Below are positions 23,101-32,699 of a DNA stretch of 64,000 nt, piece after piece; position 1 is the stretch's first letter, and each line of letters opens with the position of its first letter. The position numbers and the translations under genes were made by a program. This stretch comes from Corythoichthys intestinalis (taxonomy: Eukaryota > Chordata > Actinopteri > Syngnathiformes > Syngnathidae), in assembly GCF_030265065.1 (NCBI RefSeq), contig NC_080416.1, positions 5,331,501 through 5,395,500 on the forward strand, given 5' to 3'. The notes under the pieces were generated by a model. The model was not told the origin of the DNA and did not search any database. It saw only the letters and a program-made list of their open reading frames with translations.

Positions 23101-26100
23101 TGCATTCGTTATTTAGTTTTTGGTATACTTAGCTGTTTTTTTTTTTGTGGGAATATGTGTCTGAATCATTTATTAAGGGCATTGTAAAAAAAAAAAAAAA
23201 GTTAGCATTTTATAGCATTTGAGTTAGCTGACTTTTGCTGTGTAAGTTAGCCAATTGTTCTTTTGTTGTACTTAGATCGTCATTTGTTTTTGTTTTTTTA
23301 TATACGGCCTTGAGGCTCAGCTCAGGTATTTTAATTTTTTATGTTCTTTAATCGATTACTCGATGATTCGAACTAACTAGTTCATTGATTAATCGACTAC
23401 TAAAATAATCGATAGCTGCAACCCTAATTACAATATACGTTTTGCTGCATTTTTACCGATTTTTTTTTTTACACAGCAACAACGTCTTGTTTTCACTATG
23501 TGGCGTTGTTTGAGCATACTTCCTTCATCTTGCACATATTTTTTCGCAGAGTACAAGAAAGCACGTCAGGAGATCAAGAAGAGATCTTCCGACACTCTGA
23601 AGCTGCAGAAGAAAGCCAAGAAAGGTCTGAAAAAAGATCTCGACCAATCACGTTTCAGGAAATTCCAAAATAATTTTTTTTGTTTGTCCGACCCGATTGT
23701 GGTGGTATGCGTTTGCCTGCCTGCGACTTCAGCGGATCTTTTTGGTAAGTTACGGACTGGACGCCATTGCCGTCAATGGCAATCAATGACGTCTAAGATT
23801 TTTCCAGTTCCTATGCTTTTTCATTACTTTGCTTTTTCTGGTCCAGGCCGCGGCGACATCCAGCCGCAGTTGGACAACGCCAAACAGGAAGTGAGCGACA
23901 AGTACTTCCTGTTGGAGGAGGCCGAGAAGCAGGCGGTGAGGCGAGCCTTGGTGGAGGAGAGGAGTCGCTTCTGCTGCATGGTCACCATGCTGCGGCCTGT
24001 CGTGGTAGGTTGAAGCTGATTTGCCGCCTAAAATTTTTGTCATATTAATGATCTTATTCATGTCAGGAAGAGGAAATGTCCATGCTTGGTGAGATCAGTC
24101 ACCTTCAGACGCTGAGTGATGACCTGAAGATGTTGACCATGGACCCTCATAAGCTGCCCCCCTCCAGTGAGCAGGTGTGAGCACTCTGAATTCTGCTGGT
24201 TCCTCCTTGGTCTTCAACTTGTTCTTGCTCCCAGGTGATTGTAGACCTGAAGGCATCAGAGTGCACCTGGTCCTATCAGACTCCGCCCTCGTCTCCCAGT
24301 ACCACCGTCTCTAGGAAGTCCAGCATGTGCAGGTTGGTTTCCGTGGAAACAAGAGGTTAACACAAAGGATTGTTTCTATAGCCAATTAAACACTGATTAT
24401 ATGTGCGATCAGAGAATATTTGCTGTTGTATTCATTTAAAAATTGTATTCATTTTATATTTTATTTACTTCAAACTATTTTAAAGAAAAAAGAAAAAACA
24501 AACATTTTTTTCTAGTGATTTTTTTATATTTATACTTGAAAAAAAAATACAAATAAATTAGAAATGATATTTTTCATTTTATTTTATTTTTTGTAAATGC
24601 AGTACTTCTACCTTTTTTTTCTATTCTTTACTAGCTTTGCTGCCCTCTAGTGGCAAAATCTGATAATGACATTATATGTTTGTGCTCCACAGCAGCCTGA
24701 ACAGCGTGAACAGCAGCGACTCCCGCTCCAGCGGCTCCCACTGCCACTCCCCCACCTCCCACTTCCGCTACAGGACGTCCTCGTCGTCCTCGTCGGCTCT
24801 GCCGCCGCAGACGCCAGCGCGCCTCTCCTCGGTGTCGTCCCACGACTCGGGCTTCATCTCGCAGGACGCCTCGCAGTCCAAGTCGCCCTCGCCTATGCCT
24901 CCTGACTTCTCGCAGGTGTATCCGCGTCACGCCAGTCACCGAAACATCTTCAGGCCTCCAAAACATTGCATTCCATTCTATGTTCTCACCTTCAGTTGTC
25001 CACTGGTTGTGAGCACCACGCTGTCTCTTGGGTGTATGGCGGAGTGCAACATTCCTTCCCCTCCTCATGTTCGACCTCCCCATCATCCTCTTCATCGCTC
25101 TCTCCCATCTGGCCTTCTCATTTGACCGACTTCCCATCCCGCTGCTCCTCCACGATCTCATCTTCAGGTGGAATCCCATCCTGGAAGGTTCCGTTGCCCT
25201 CCTGTCTCTTCTAATTGCGGTCCTTTTGACTTCATTGTCATCGAGAAAAGTTGGATGGAGCCAACGAGTTCCTCTTAAATGCCTTTTCACTTTGAAATTT
25301 TAGGGGTGCGTTTCTCTCATTACTGGGAGCTTTAGGTGGAAATGCAATTTTAACTTTCAGTTCCAGGAGCTTTAGATCTGTGGTTCTTGCAATCCAAAGA
25401 GTACCGAAACAACGGTGCTCTGCAGTCTGCGATGGATGTGCAATGGGTACGTTCAGTTCCAGGAACCTTAGATCTGGAGCTCTTTGAGTATGTAAGCCCC
25501 AAAAATAAAGCTTCCCTGAACCCTAGGGTGGAAATAGTAGTCCTACTTTTGGTTGCAGGGTATTAGGTGGAAATTAAATAGGTATGGTCAGTTCCAGGGA
25601 CCTTAAGTCCAAAGTCCCCAGATACCTAAAACGTTTTAGGGGGATATGCAATGGCTACTTATGGCTCCAGGGTTTTAGACTGAATTGCAATTGGTTTTTT
25701 AAGTCTTTGGGTTTGAGGATCTTGGTATACAAAGAATCCAGAAGCAAAGGTTTTGCTGAACTTAGGTGGAAATGCAATAGTTACTTCAAGGGACTATAAG
25801 TCTAGAGCAGGGGTCAGCAACCCTGGTCCTCAAGTGCCACTATCCAGCTTGTTTACCATGTCTCCCTCCTTTGACACACCTGAATCAAATGATCAGCTAA
25901 TCAGCAAGCTCTGCAGGAGCCTGATAACGATCATGATTATTTGATTCAGGTGTGTTAAAGGAGGGAGACAAGGAAAACAAGCTGGATAGTGGCACTCGAG
26001 TACCAGGGTTGCTGACCCCTGGTCTAGAGTCAAAAGGCCACAGAATCAAAGGTTCATCACAGTCATAGGTGGAAATGCTATGGGAACGGTCGTTGAGTCC

Positions 26101-27823
26101 AAAAGCTCCAGAACCAAAGGTTCCATGAACTTTTGGGTGGAAATGCAATGGGTGCTGTCAGTTTCAGGGACCTTAGGTCTAAGATCTTTCAGTCCAAAGG
26201 CTCCAGAAACAAGAGTTCCCTGAACTCCGGTGGAAATGCAATGTGTAGTCAGTTCCAGACACCCATAGTTTGGAGATCTTTAAGTCCAAAGTCCCCAGAT
26301 ACCTAAAATGTTTTACGGGGAAATGCAACGGCTACTCCTGGCTCCAGGGTTTTAGAGTGAATTGCAATGGGCTTAGGTCCAAGTATCTTGGTACACAAAG
26401 GGTCCAGAAACAAAGGTGTGCTGTACACTTAGCTGAAAATGCAAAAATTACTTCAAGGGACCATAAGTCTGGAGAGTCCAAAGGCCACAGAAACAAAGGT
26501 TCATCACAGTCTTAGGTGGAAATATTATGGTAACGGTAGTTGTGTCCAAAGGTTCCAGAACCAAAGATTCCCTGAACTATTGGGTGGAAATGCAATGGGG
26601 GTGCTGTCCGCTTCAGGCACCTTAGGTCTGAAGATCTTTAAGTCCAAAGGCCCAGAAACAATAGTTCCCTGATCTCAGGTGGAAATGCAATGGGTACTAA
26701 TTGGTAGTAGTGGCGGTCATGTGGAGTAAAAGATTTGGACGTGGTTGTCTCCATTCGACTTTTTGTGGCTTGACCTCCCACATGTGTTTAGCGAAACATC
26801 ATGCTAAGGTCTCAACATCAAGCATTGACAATCAGGAATTGTATTGGCAGGACTGGGCCAAGCCAGGCCCTTATGATCAGCCCATGATCGGCGCCTTGAG
26901 AAGGGGCAAGGAAAGAAAGGACACTATTGATTCCCCAGGAGAGGTGCTACAAGGTGGAAAAAGAAGCCCCCCTGTGACATCTTCAAAGGTTTTGAACTAA
27001 GATCAACATCATGAGCTTGGATGTCCTTTGAGTCTCTTCTTACATGTGATTTTTTTTGCAATATGAAGGAGGACAGGGAGGCCCACGTGGAACTGGCTAA
27101 GGCTCTGGCTCGCAGTCTACACTTGGACTTCCACGGCTCCAGCAGAGACTCGCTGCAGGGATCAAGCGGCTACAGCAGTCAAACTAACACACCGTGCTGC
27201 TCAGAGGACGCGGGACCCACGCAAGGTGAGTGGCCTGGTAGGGCTACCGGGTCACGAGTTAGTCACTGAACTGTAACTACATCTCTTCAGATGGCGACTA
27301 CTTCTCCATGAATCAAGAAGGCGACCGCCTCAATCCCGACACCGACAAGTCGCCCTTGGCGCCACGGCCTGGCGACCTATCTCAGTCCTGTCGCCGTGCG
27401 TTCCCGTCCAAGCGTCCCGCCTCAACCTGCACACCGCCTGGGCCCTCAGCAGTTGTACCGCCGGGAGTGGCCACGATCCGCCGGACTCCGTCCTCCAAGG
27501 CCAGCCTGCGACGTCCTTCGGGGGGACCGGCTTTGGGCCCCATACCCATCAAGCCGCCCATAGTCCCGGTCAAGACGCCCACTGTGCCGGACCGTGCCGG
27601 CCACCTCCCTCGGACCCCTGCCGGCCCCTTGAGCTTTACGGGAGGCTTTTCTCCTCACTCGGATCTGGGACGGGGCTCTGAACTGGAACGGCGCCCCCTT
27701 CCGGAGCTTCTGGAGGAGACAGAACACGGAGACGGCGTGGAAGACTTCCTGGTGGCCATCCGACGGGGCGTCAAGCTGAAGAGGACGACCACTAACGATC
27801 GATCGGCACCCAGAATCCACTGA
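11161..27823 (+). CDS. mtss1: Metastasis suppressor 1 (MIM/I-BAR protein), 14 coding exons
   Basis: Mtss1 bends phosphoinositide membranes outward with its I-BAR (IMD) domain and binds actin with a C-terminal WH2 motif. Exons: 11161-11229, 17631-17692, 18300-18373, 22437-22521, 22619-22710, 23550-23624, 23847-24004, 24067-24174, 24235-24332, 24693-24915, 24996-25187, 26851-26988, 27069-27225, 27291-27823. They join in phase with GT-AG introns to 687 codons plus stop, against about 755 residues in human. Residues 1 to about 250 form the IMD (ERECSALGGLF, ALTRMCMRHRSIEAKLRQF, EYKKARQEIKK, EEMSMLGEISHLQTLSDD). A Ser-rich region follows (SLNSVNSSDSRSSGSH, SSVSSHDSGFISQD). The last 27 residues are the WH2 segment (AIRRGVKL, TTNDRSAPRIH). 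The DWAKPGPYDQP exon favours MTSS1 over its paralogue MTSS2. Exon 11 is the least conserved and rests on LSTGCEHH at its start and IPSWK at its end. The donor after exon 6 (GTCTGA) is weak, at a site where the family uses a variable micro-exon. Confidence 0.93.
11650..12467. mobile_element. Fragments of hAT-A elements in mtss1 intron 1
   Basis: A minus-oriented right end lies at 11650-11960 (GATGTCAAACGATTAAAA) and a plus-oriented left end at 12358-12467 (TAGGGCTGTCAAAATTATCG). The second is interrupted by the hAT-B element at 12468. The middle, 11960-12357, is not recognised. Confidence 0.6.
12468..13436 (+). mobile_element. hAT-B non-autonomous element (ends TAGGGTTGTTCCG)
   Basis: This is the same family as 48680-49632, with matching start (TAGGGTTGTTCCGATCATG), interior and end (ACATCTCTA). 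The interior contains hAT-A-like sequence, present also in the other copies, so that merger predates the spread of the family. An AT microsatellite lies near 13360. Confidence 0.7.
13530..13562. repeat. (CATA)n microsatellite
   Basis: A short run of the tetranucleotide CATA, slightly imperfect at its start. Confidence 0.85.
14072..14304. mobile_element. Short hAT MITE with perfect 8-bp target duplication
   Basis: The ends are CAGGTGTGGGCAAAC and its inverted partner GTTTGCCCACCCCTG. The 8-bp sequence TTCTATAT lies on both sides (14064-14071 and 14305-14312), the mark of hAT insertion. Length is 233 bp, with no coding. Confidence 0.9.
15105..15390. promoter_or_regulatory. CpG-rich island with two RFX-type X-boxes in mtss1 intron 1
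   Basis: Two X-box-like motifs are present: GTTGCCACGGCGAC at about 15114 and GTTGCCATGGCGAC at about 15298. RFX proteins bind GTTGCCATGGCAAC-type sites. The surroundings are GC- and CpG-rich within an AT-rich intron, and a GT donor-like site (CAGGTGGG) follows at about 15380. This could be an internal promoter with an alternative first exon for mtss1. The motifs are seen; the promoter role is inferred. Confidence 0.4.
15586..15770. repeat. GACGTC-centred palindromic short repeat, long form
   Basis: The unit (CCATTGATGGTGATAGACATCCAATC and relatives) appears forward and then inverted, ending GATTGAACGTCTATCGTTGTCAATGGCAG. Related short copies lie throughout the window. This copy shows the inverted-repeat shape best. 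Confidence 0.65.
15852..17177 (+). mobile_element. Tc1-like element interrupted by a LINE fragment
   Basis: The left part (15852-16055) matches the Tc1 terminal region also seen, inverted, at 58751-58890 (AAAATCACCATCAAATGTGATC). From about 16056 to 16585 the sequence is LINE reverse transcriptase. From about 16590 it returns to a Tc1 transposase: the helix-turn-helix (KTISKSLDVHQSTVREVV), the linker (LPKSGRPPKMTP), then decayed catalytic sequence (KYGGWSIMIWGCF) to about 17177. The transposase is broken by frameshifts and an A-rich tract near 16905, and the 3' end is replaced by another repeat. Confidence 0.8.
16056..16585 (+). mobile_element. LINE reverse-transcriptase fragment (L2/Maui-like)
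   Basis: The encoded segment contains the RT blocks DLSAAFDTVDH, HGVPQGSVLGPLLFSLYL and YADDCQIYF, with the YADD catalytic box. It lacks the endonuclease and the 3' end, so it is an internal piece of a non-LTR element. It stays open and reads straight into the following Tc1 transposase, giving one frame of 241 codons at 16051-16776. Confidence 0.85.
17178..17560. mobile_element. Truncated MITE beginning TAGGGCCGGCCCTG
   Basis: It starts with the palindromic TTAGGGCCGGCCCTGAGTG and contains the phrase GGCCCCTCCACTAGATGGCGCC. No matching right terminal repeat is found before mtss1 exon 2 at 17631, so it is probably cut. Confidence 0.45.
18453..18485 (+). repeat. G-quadruplex-forming tract in mtss1 intron 3
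   Basis: Four runs of at least three G (18453-18455, 18461-18465, 18471-18476, 18479-18485) are separated by loops of 5, 5 and 2 bases on the transcribed-sense strand. It lies 80 bp past the exon 3 donor. Confidence 0.6.
18725..18945 (-). mobile_element. tRNA-derived SINE
   Basis: On the minus strand the right part reads GGGTTAGCTCAGTGGTAA (A box) and GAGGGTTCAAATCC (B box) at tRNA-like spacing. The remainder is a non-tRNA body that includes the fish-repeat phrase TCTTGCTCAAGGATAC on the plus strand. The tail lies toward 18725. Confidence 0.7.
19140..20460. repeat. AT-rich GTTGCTTCAATCA-type repeat, interrupted by Tc1
   Basis: The stretch is made of diverged copies of phrases such as AGTTGCTTCAATCAAA in both directions. 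They continue into the palindrome at 20460-22190. A Tc1 element sits at 19501-20453. Confidence 0.5.
19501..20453 (+). mobile_element. Internally deleted Tc1-like element with both ends
   Basis: The ends are CAGTGCTGCTCAAAAGTTTG and its inverted partner (19501 and 20453), flanked by TA on both sides. At 953 bp it is shorter than a full Tc1 (about 1.3-1.7 kb): the N-terminal DNA-binding half of the transposase is missing. A 157-codon frame at 19753-20223 keeps the C-terminal catalytic part, with DNDPKHSSNT and SPDLNPIEMLW, ending in TAA. It cannot be autonomous. Confidence 0.9.
20460..22190. repeat. Large imperfect palindrome with AT-rich centre
   Basis: The arm at 20460-20740 is the reverse complement of 20955-21057 joined to 22042-22190. 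They share, for example, GATTGAATGATTTAGACA and TTCAAACTGTTTTCTTTGA in opposite directions. The spacer (about 20740-20955) is A/T runs. The right arm was split by the THAP/YqaJ transposon at 21062-22037. Confidence 0.8.
21062..22037. mobile_element. THAP/YqaJ-type DNA transposon, both ends present (copy 2)
   Basis: The ends are GACCCTACTCAC and GTGAGTAGGGTC, flanked by TATA on both sides (21058-21061 and 22038-22041). The left palindrome arm gives an uninterrupted version of the target (CCTACCGCTAATATGGCT near 20630, inverted), which fits a 4-bp TATA duplication. The plus strand carries exon 1 of a YqaJ/SWIM-family protein at 21181-21493 (NYLVHTKSAYSHESLKNFKS, LEAYKCYVAGWVKQV, donor GTGAGT), with one in-frame stop. 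The minus strand carries a THAP exon at 21730-21903, frameshifted after RIPRDPE. It is likely a deleted copy of a larger element. Confidence 0.8.
22187..22340. mobile_element. hAT-A right-end fragment
   Basis: It matches the 3' part of hAT-A copies (TTACAGAAAAATATGGCATA to CCGTTTGACACCCCTA) and lies just upstream of mtss1 exon 4. Confidence 0.65.
22890..23426 (+). mobile_element. hAT-C element, 5' truncated (ends CTGCAACCCTA)
   Basis: Same family as 41592, 42634, 56396 and 59497. Shared interior phrases are GCTGCTCCCTGTTAAGACCAAC and GTTAGCCAATTGTTCTTTTG; the end is CGATAGCTGCAACCCTA. The start is degraded. Confidence 0.7.
25300..26700. repeat. Degenerate tandem array with two-level periodicity, mtss1 intron 11
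   Basis: Diverged units carrying AGGTGGAAATGCAATGGGTA, CAGTTCCAGGGACCTTAG, GTCCAAAG and CCAGAAACAAAGGTTCC follow one another. A longer block recurs: TCCCCAGATACCTAAAA occurs at about 25615 and again at about 26293, with the same order of variant units after each. Subtracting the hAT insertion at 25808-26021 and its duplicated target, the block is about 455 bp. Confidence 0.75.
25808..26021. mobile_element. Short hAT MITE with perfect 8-bp target duplication
   Basis: The ends are CAGGGGTCAGCAACC and GGTTGCTGACCCCTG. GTCTAGAG flanks both sides (25800-25807 and 26022-26029). The second block of the tandem array has the matching empty site (GTCTGGAG, about 26467). Confidence 0.92.
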
Positions 27824-29110
27824 AGCGGACTGATTTCCTGACCGCGCTTTCCAAGACTTTTCCGAATGACCATTTTCAACAGTGCTGCAGCAGTTTGTGT
27901 GGCAACAATACAGACAACGCCTTCTTGCGCCAAGTGCCAAAATTTGCTCCGGCATTACATTAATCTGCTTCAATTGACGACAAAATGCTGGAGTTTGCCT
28001 TCGAACTGAACATTTCGCATGTAGTTGCTCTTTGCTTTGCGCCCGAAACAATTCGTAGCTCGACATAGGAATGTTGGGTCTTTTTCTTTTTTGAGATGTC
28101 AAGTCAGGTGGACTTTTATATTTATTTTTTTTGTATGCTGACATGTTGAGAATACATTGAGTGTGTGTATATATAACAGCCTGAAAGTAACATCATGTTA
28201 TCATAGACAGGAAAAGAAGCAGGTTTCCATTTTTCAAATAAGCTACACAAGGAAGCTAGCAATGTACAAAATGCAAGCTAACAATTAGCTAGGTGAGCAG
28301 TCAAGTGTCATCAGTCAACCGTCTTGTACATGTCAACGATATTCTAGTCCAAACTAAAGTGCTACAAATCTAGAATGTAAAAGCTCAGAAATCATGGGAG
28401 TGTCAATTTACATTTGTGTTAGCCGCTAACTGCCTTGCTGTTGTTAAGTCAATGCTAACGTATGTGTTCATTTCAGCGTTTTCCCACGTAATCTTGACAT
28501 TTGCTGATATGTTGTCCTTTCAAGGGCGGCTAGTTGTCCCAAAGTACAAGTCGGGTTCACGTTTCACTTCAAGTTAGCTTGACGGCTCTCTGGACTCGTG
28601 TCCGCGGTGTGGCTGATGCGTCCGGCAGATGAAGCTGAATGGGACGAGCCTCCAAAAGGGTAACTTCGCAATCGTCGCAGCCTTGTTCGATATGGGAATT
28701 AAAAAACTTTGTCCGCTCCAGTGAGTGTTTGATTGCTGTACGTGCAAATTAAAATAGCTGGAAGGAACTGGACTCATCGCTGTTAGTCCAGGTTCTTGAG
28801 TCCGCTTGCTAATTTTTGATGTTAATGCGAATTCCTCCTAAAAATTGCCTGGCTTCAAAACAATTCCTTGCCTCGTTTGGTGGTAACAAACTAGCTTGAA
28901 ATGAGTTGTTTCTTTAGTGTCTCTTAGCATCGCAATGCTAACAAATTATGCTAAATTGACCAGAAGAGGTTCAAAACATTGCCCCCATCGTGAGTCATCT
29001 GGATTTTTGCTGTAACTGTCCAACCTTCTTGTCTTCCAGTTCGATCATCTCAATCCAGAATCGTTGTCCTCAAAGAAACCATTTTCTTTCATCCAAATGA
29101 GTCGCTAGTC
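27824..29110 (+). other. 3' untranslated region of mtss1 and intergenic sequence
   Basis: No exon or repeat with clear ends is seen. The left part follows the mtss1 stop and is probably its 3' UTR. The part near 29000-29110 would be the 3' UTR of the minus-strand gene at 29111. ATTAAA-type signals occur near 28700-28750, but none is decisive. Confidence 0.45.
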
Positions 29111-29440
29111 CTAGTAGTGGATAAAGAGGTAGAATCCACAGGCCAGCAGGAGGCCGATGGTCAGGGCGGTGGCGGGGGTGTTGATGTAATGGTTGCAGGC
29201 TAGGCGAAGTCGGGTCCATGCCGGCGAGGGCTCCACAAGCCGGTCCACCTTCTCGGAGATGGCGCGAAGCCGGGCGCAGATGTCCCGCAGGCTCTGACGC
29301 AGCTCGTCCAGGTCCATCTGGGTCTGCCGCTTGATTTCCAGGATCATCTGGTAGAGCGTGACATTGACCAGCTGCCCGTTCCTGGTGACCTCGAACATGT
29401 CGCGGCGGAAGGCCTCGATTTCCACCGGGCAGGTTTCCAT
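29111..29440 (-). CDS. Small tail-anchored protein, 109 aa, not recognised
   Basis: This is a single open frame from ATG at 29440 (context GCGGAGGATGG, good for initiation) to TAG at 29111. The first 60 residues are charged and helical (residues about 27-68 may form a coiled coil: LEIKRQTQMDLDELRQSL, RLRAISEKVDRLV). The last 20 residues form one hydrophobic segment (TALTIGLLLACGFYLFIHY) with almost nothing after it. That is the shape of a tail-anchored membrane protein of ER or mitochondria. GC and CpG content are high, as in the neighbouring real exons, and the upstream bases look like a promoter. I cannot name the family. It could also be the last exon of a longer gene, though no better start is seen. 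Confidence 0.6.
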   Translation of the reverse strand: METCPVEIEAFRRDMFEVTRNGQLVNVTLYQMILEIKRQTQMDLDELRQSLRDICARLRAISEKVDRLVEPSPAWTRLRLACNHYINTPATALTIGLLLACGFYLFIHY

Positions 29441-29620
29441 CCTCCGCGGCCGGCGTGGAGGGTGGCGCTAGCAAGAAAGGCGGGGCGCCGCCGAGGACGC
29501 ACGCCTCTGGAAACGGGCGCAACAAAGGACTGCTCGCCTCTCACGCAAAGACCGAGCAGCTGTGTGATGTCATATTAAGGACAGGGGCTGACAGCGCTGG
29601 AAACAGAGTGAGCGCTCATG
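29441..29620 (-). promoter_or_regulatory. Probable promoter of the small tail-anchored gene
   Basis: The region is CpG-rich, then on the plus strand has TGATGTCA (a CRE variant) at about 29567, next to an AT-rich ATATTAAGG that could serve as a weak TATA box on the minus strand. The spacing to the ATG is about 120 bp. Confidence 0.4.
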
Positions 29621-29911
29621 ACTTTTAATACAAGTGCCCAATCTGCTACGTCTAGCTAATGCTAGCTGACTTCCTGTAAAAGCGGGAAACCACCCTGGAC
29701 TGGTCGCCAGCCAATCGCAGAGTTTATGCAGAGCACGTCCTTCTCTGGTATTGCAGCAATATACTTCTGTTCTATTGTGTTCTTTTTTGCTACCATTGAC
29801 GGCAATGGAGGTCCAATCTATTTGAACAGGGACGGTTGGCAGTGATCAATCTATATATTTTTCCTAATTGTGTTTTTGTTGCTTTTGGCCCATTAAACCA
29901 ATTGTTTTTTT

Positions 29912-31492
29912 AAGAGCTGTCAAACGCTTAAAATTTTTAATCGAGTTAATTACAGCTTAAAAATTAATTAATTGTAATTAATCGGAATTCAAACCATCTC
30001 TAAAATATGCCATATTTTTCTGTAAATTATTGTTGGAATGGAAAGATAAGACGCAAGACGGATATATACATTCAACATACGGTACATAAGTACTGTATTT
30101 ATTTATTATAACAATAAATCAAGCTGGCATTAACATTATTAACATTCTCTTAAAGCGATCCATGGATAGAAAGACTTGTATTTCTTAAAAGATAAATGTT
30201 AGTACAAGTTATAGGAATTTTATATTAAAACCAAAGATGTCCGATCGTGTCATTTTCAAAGTATCGGAATCGGCAAAAAAATATCGGACATGCCTTTTTT
30301 TAATATATAAAAATATTTTATTTAACTCGTTTTCTAATTGTATTTAACGTTACAGACGTTACTTAAGTAGGGCTATCAAATTGATTGCGTTAACAGCGGT
30401 AATTAATGTTTTTGAATTAACCACGTTAATTAATTAATGCATGCGCTGCACGACCCTCTCACGCATTATCGCGTTCAATCTATAAAGGCGCAGTTTTACC
30501 TTTATATCGAGCTAAAAGGCAGGGTATAATTAGTAGAGGGAGTTTTGACAGCCTTTGGCGCCTGTTTTTATTTGGCTAAAGCCTTACAATCCCTCTCTTA
30601 GCAATTAAAAATATCGTGAGAGGTAATGTGGGGAAGAAAGGTAGTAGTTGATCATTATCTTAACACCCTATGTTCTTTCCCAACGCAGAGAAGATATATG
30701 AATTGGTGCCCCTACGCAGTCATGGTTGCACTTCCCATCACGCATTTGGGCAGAACAGTTAAATGGATGCAGTATCATTTACTGAAAGCTCAACAAATAC
30801 ACTAGATGGCAATATTTAGTCACAATATACAAAGTCACATTTATCCTTTAAGAATTACAAGTCTTTCTATCTGTGGATCCCTCTCACAGAAAGAATGTTT
30901 ATAATGTAAATGCCATCTTGAGGATTTATTGTCATAATAAACAAATACAGTACTTATGTACTGTATGTTGAATGTTTTTTTCGAGTTGTATTCATTTTTT
31001 TCTTAATGCATTGCCAAAATGTATATGATCGGGAAAAATTATCGGGAATGATTGGAATTGAATCGGAAGCATAAAAAGAAAAGCAATCGGATCGGGAAAT
31101 ATCGGGATCGGCAGATACTCAAACTAAAACGATCGGGATCGGATCGGGAGCAAAAAAATCTTAATCTCAATCTTAATCTTAATCTCTTAATGTTCTTTTA
31201 TTAAAACTTGCAAAATTTGCAATCAAAAAATAAACTAGTAGCTCGCCATTGTTGATATCAATAATGACACCATGCTCACTCATGGTACTAACCCATAAAA
31301 TCAGTTGGACCCAAGCGCCAGCAGAGGGAGCCAAACACCAAAAAACAAGTAACAAGCTGACATTACACTGTACTGTCATTTTAGTCTGTTTGAGCGGGGC
31401 ATGTGCGTTAATTGCGTCAAATATTTTAACGTGGTTAATTTAAAAAATTAATTACAGCCCGTTAACACGATAATTTTGACAGCCCTAGTTTT
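29912..31492 (-). mobile_element. hAT-A element carrying a nested hAT-B element
   Basis: The outer ends are GAGCTGTCAAACG at the left and TTTGACAGCCCTA at the right, in minus orientation. At about 30232-31165 it is interrupted by a minus-oriented hAT-B (GATGTCCGATCGTG to GATCGGGAGCAAAAAAA). The outer sequence resumes with ATGTTCTTTTATTAAAAC, as in uninterrupted copies. Confidence 0.75.
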
Positions 31493-31588
31493 TTGGTTTG
31501 TTTTCTATTTGGCATTAACAAAAAAATTTGCTTATTGCTTGATTTTTGGAGGGTTTTCAGTTTTTCAGAACTTTTTTTTGTCAGACAG

Positions 31589-32116
31589 TTAAAGCAACAT
31601 TAGGTAACTTTTCAACCTTTATAAAACATTTTCATAACATTTGTAATGATATGTTGACTGACAACTAGTTGACACATTTTTCATATGTTGAGGGGGTCTG
31701 TATCGCTTTTACTGGGACTAATTAAGTTTGAGGAGTGTGGCAGGAACCCTGCCATGCAAAAACGGTAGGCTAAGGGAGGCTAACAGGATAAAAGGACACT
31801 CAATAATTAGCATTGGCCCAGCTGTCACTCACTGGCGTGACATCCCCCCCAACTGATGTCGTTGGGGGGGTACGATATAAAATCATACGTTTCTGTTATT
31901 CAACGTCATCATATGCTATTGTTTAGCCACAACTGGATTTATTACCTCATTACCATCCATCCGTCACACAGCTGCTGGAAACCGAAATGTCGTTGAATCC
32001 ATCTACAGACGACCGGGAGATCAGGATTTTTCGAGGCAAAACACTACCACTTTTGTACACCTGCTAAAATCGCAAAAATCGACCAAAACTGGAAAGTTAC
32101 CCTAGTGTTGCTTTAA
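31589..32116. mobile_element. MITE flanked by TTAA
   Basis: The ends are TTAAAGCAACATTAGGTAAC and GTTACCCTAGTGTTGCTTTAA, an inverted repeat of about 20 bp with one indel. TTAA at both outer edges (31589-31592 and 32113-32116) fits a piggyBac- or Kolobok-type target. No coding. Confidence 0.75.
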
Positions 32117-32699
32117 ACCTTTTTTGTCTGTTAGTTTGTCTGCTTCGTGGCAATTAGTTTTTTTTTTTTTTGTTTGTTTTTTTGGCAAGGTCAATTTTTT
32201 TTTGTTTGCTTGGTTGCTTTTTGAAAGGTGTTTCTCGCTTCTTTTTTTAATTTGTATGTTGTTTGACTTTTGGCAGTTTTAAAAATATATACTTTTAGTT
32301 TCTTTTTTAGGTGGGCTGTTTATATTATTGTTTTTGTTTCTAGTTTTAGTCATTTTCACAATTTATTCAATTTATTACTTTGCCATGAGTTGACAGAATG
32401 TTCGTATTATTTAGCATGATGTTTTTTTTTACATGCTGTCACTGGTACTGAAATCGGAAAATGATTATTCACTGTCTGCCCTCCCAATTCAAATGGATTG
32501 GACGTCTATTGCTGTCAATGGCAGCCAAACAGTGGTTAGCATTTTTTTTTTCTTAATCTCATTGCATTTGTGTGTTTCAGGTACCATTGATTCAAGTGGG
32601 AAATTTAGGCTTTATGGGCACATCAGTCAGTATTACAGTACTACAGTTAACGTTGTAACTCTGCATTTAGCCGTTGAACGGCAGTAGTGTACCACAAGA

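Noticed and set aside
24631-25290. 219-codon minus-strand frame over mtss1 exons 10-11
   Set aside because: Arg-rich low-complexity shadow of the Ser-rich mtss1 exons.
27446-28144. 232-codon minus-strand frame over the last mtss1 exon
   Set aside because: Antisense to a conserved exon with the WH2 motif; the peptide shows no recognisable domain.
29070-29525. Alternative 151-codon frame overlapping the tail-anchored gene
   Set aside because: It is in another register of the same strand, Pro/Gly-rich, and lacks the membrane anchor and helical pattern of the chosen frame.
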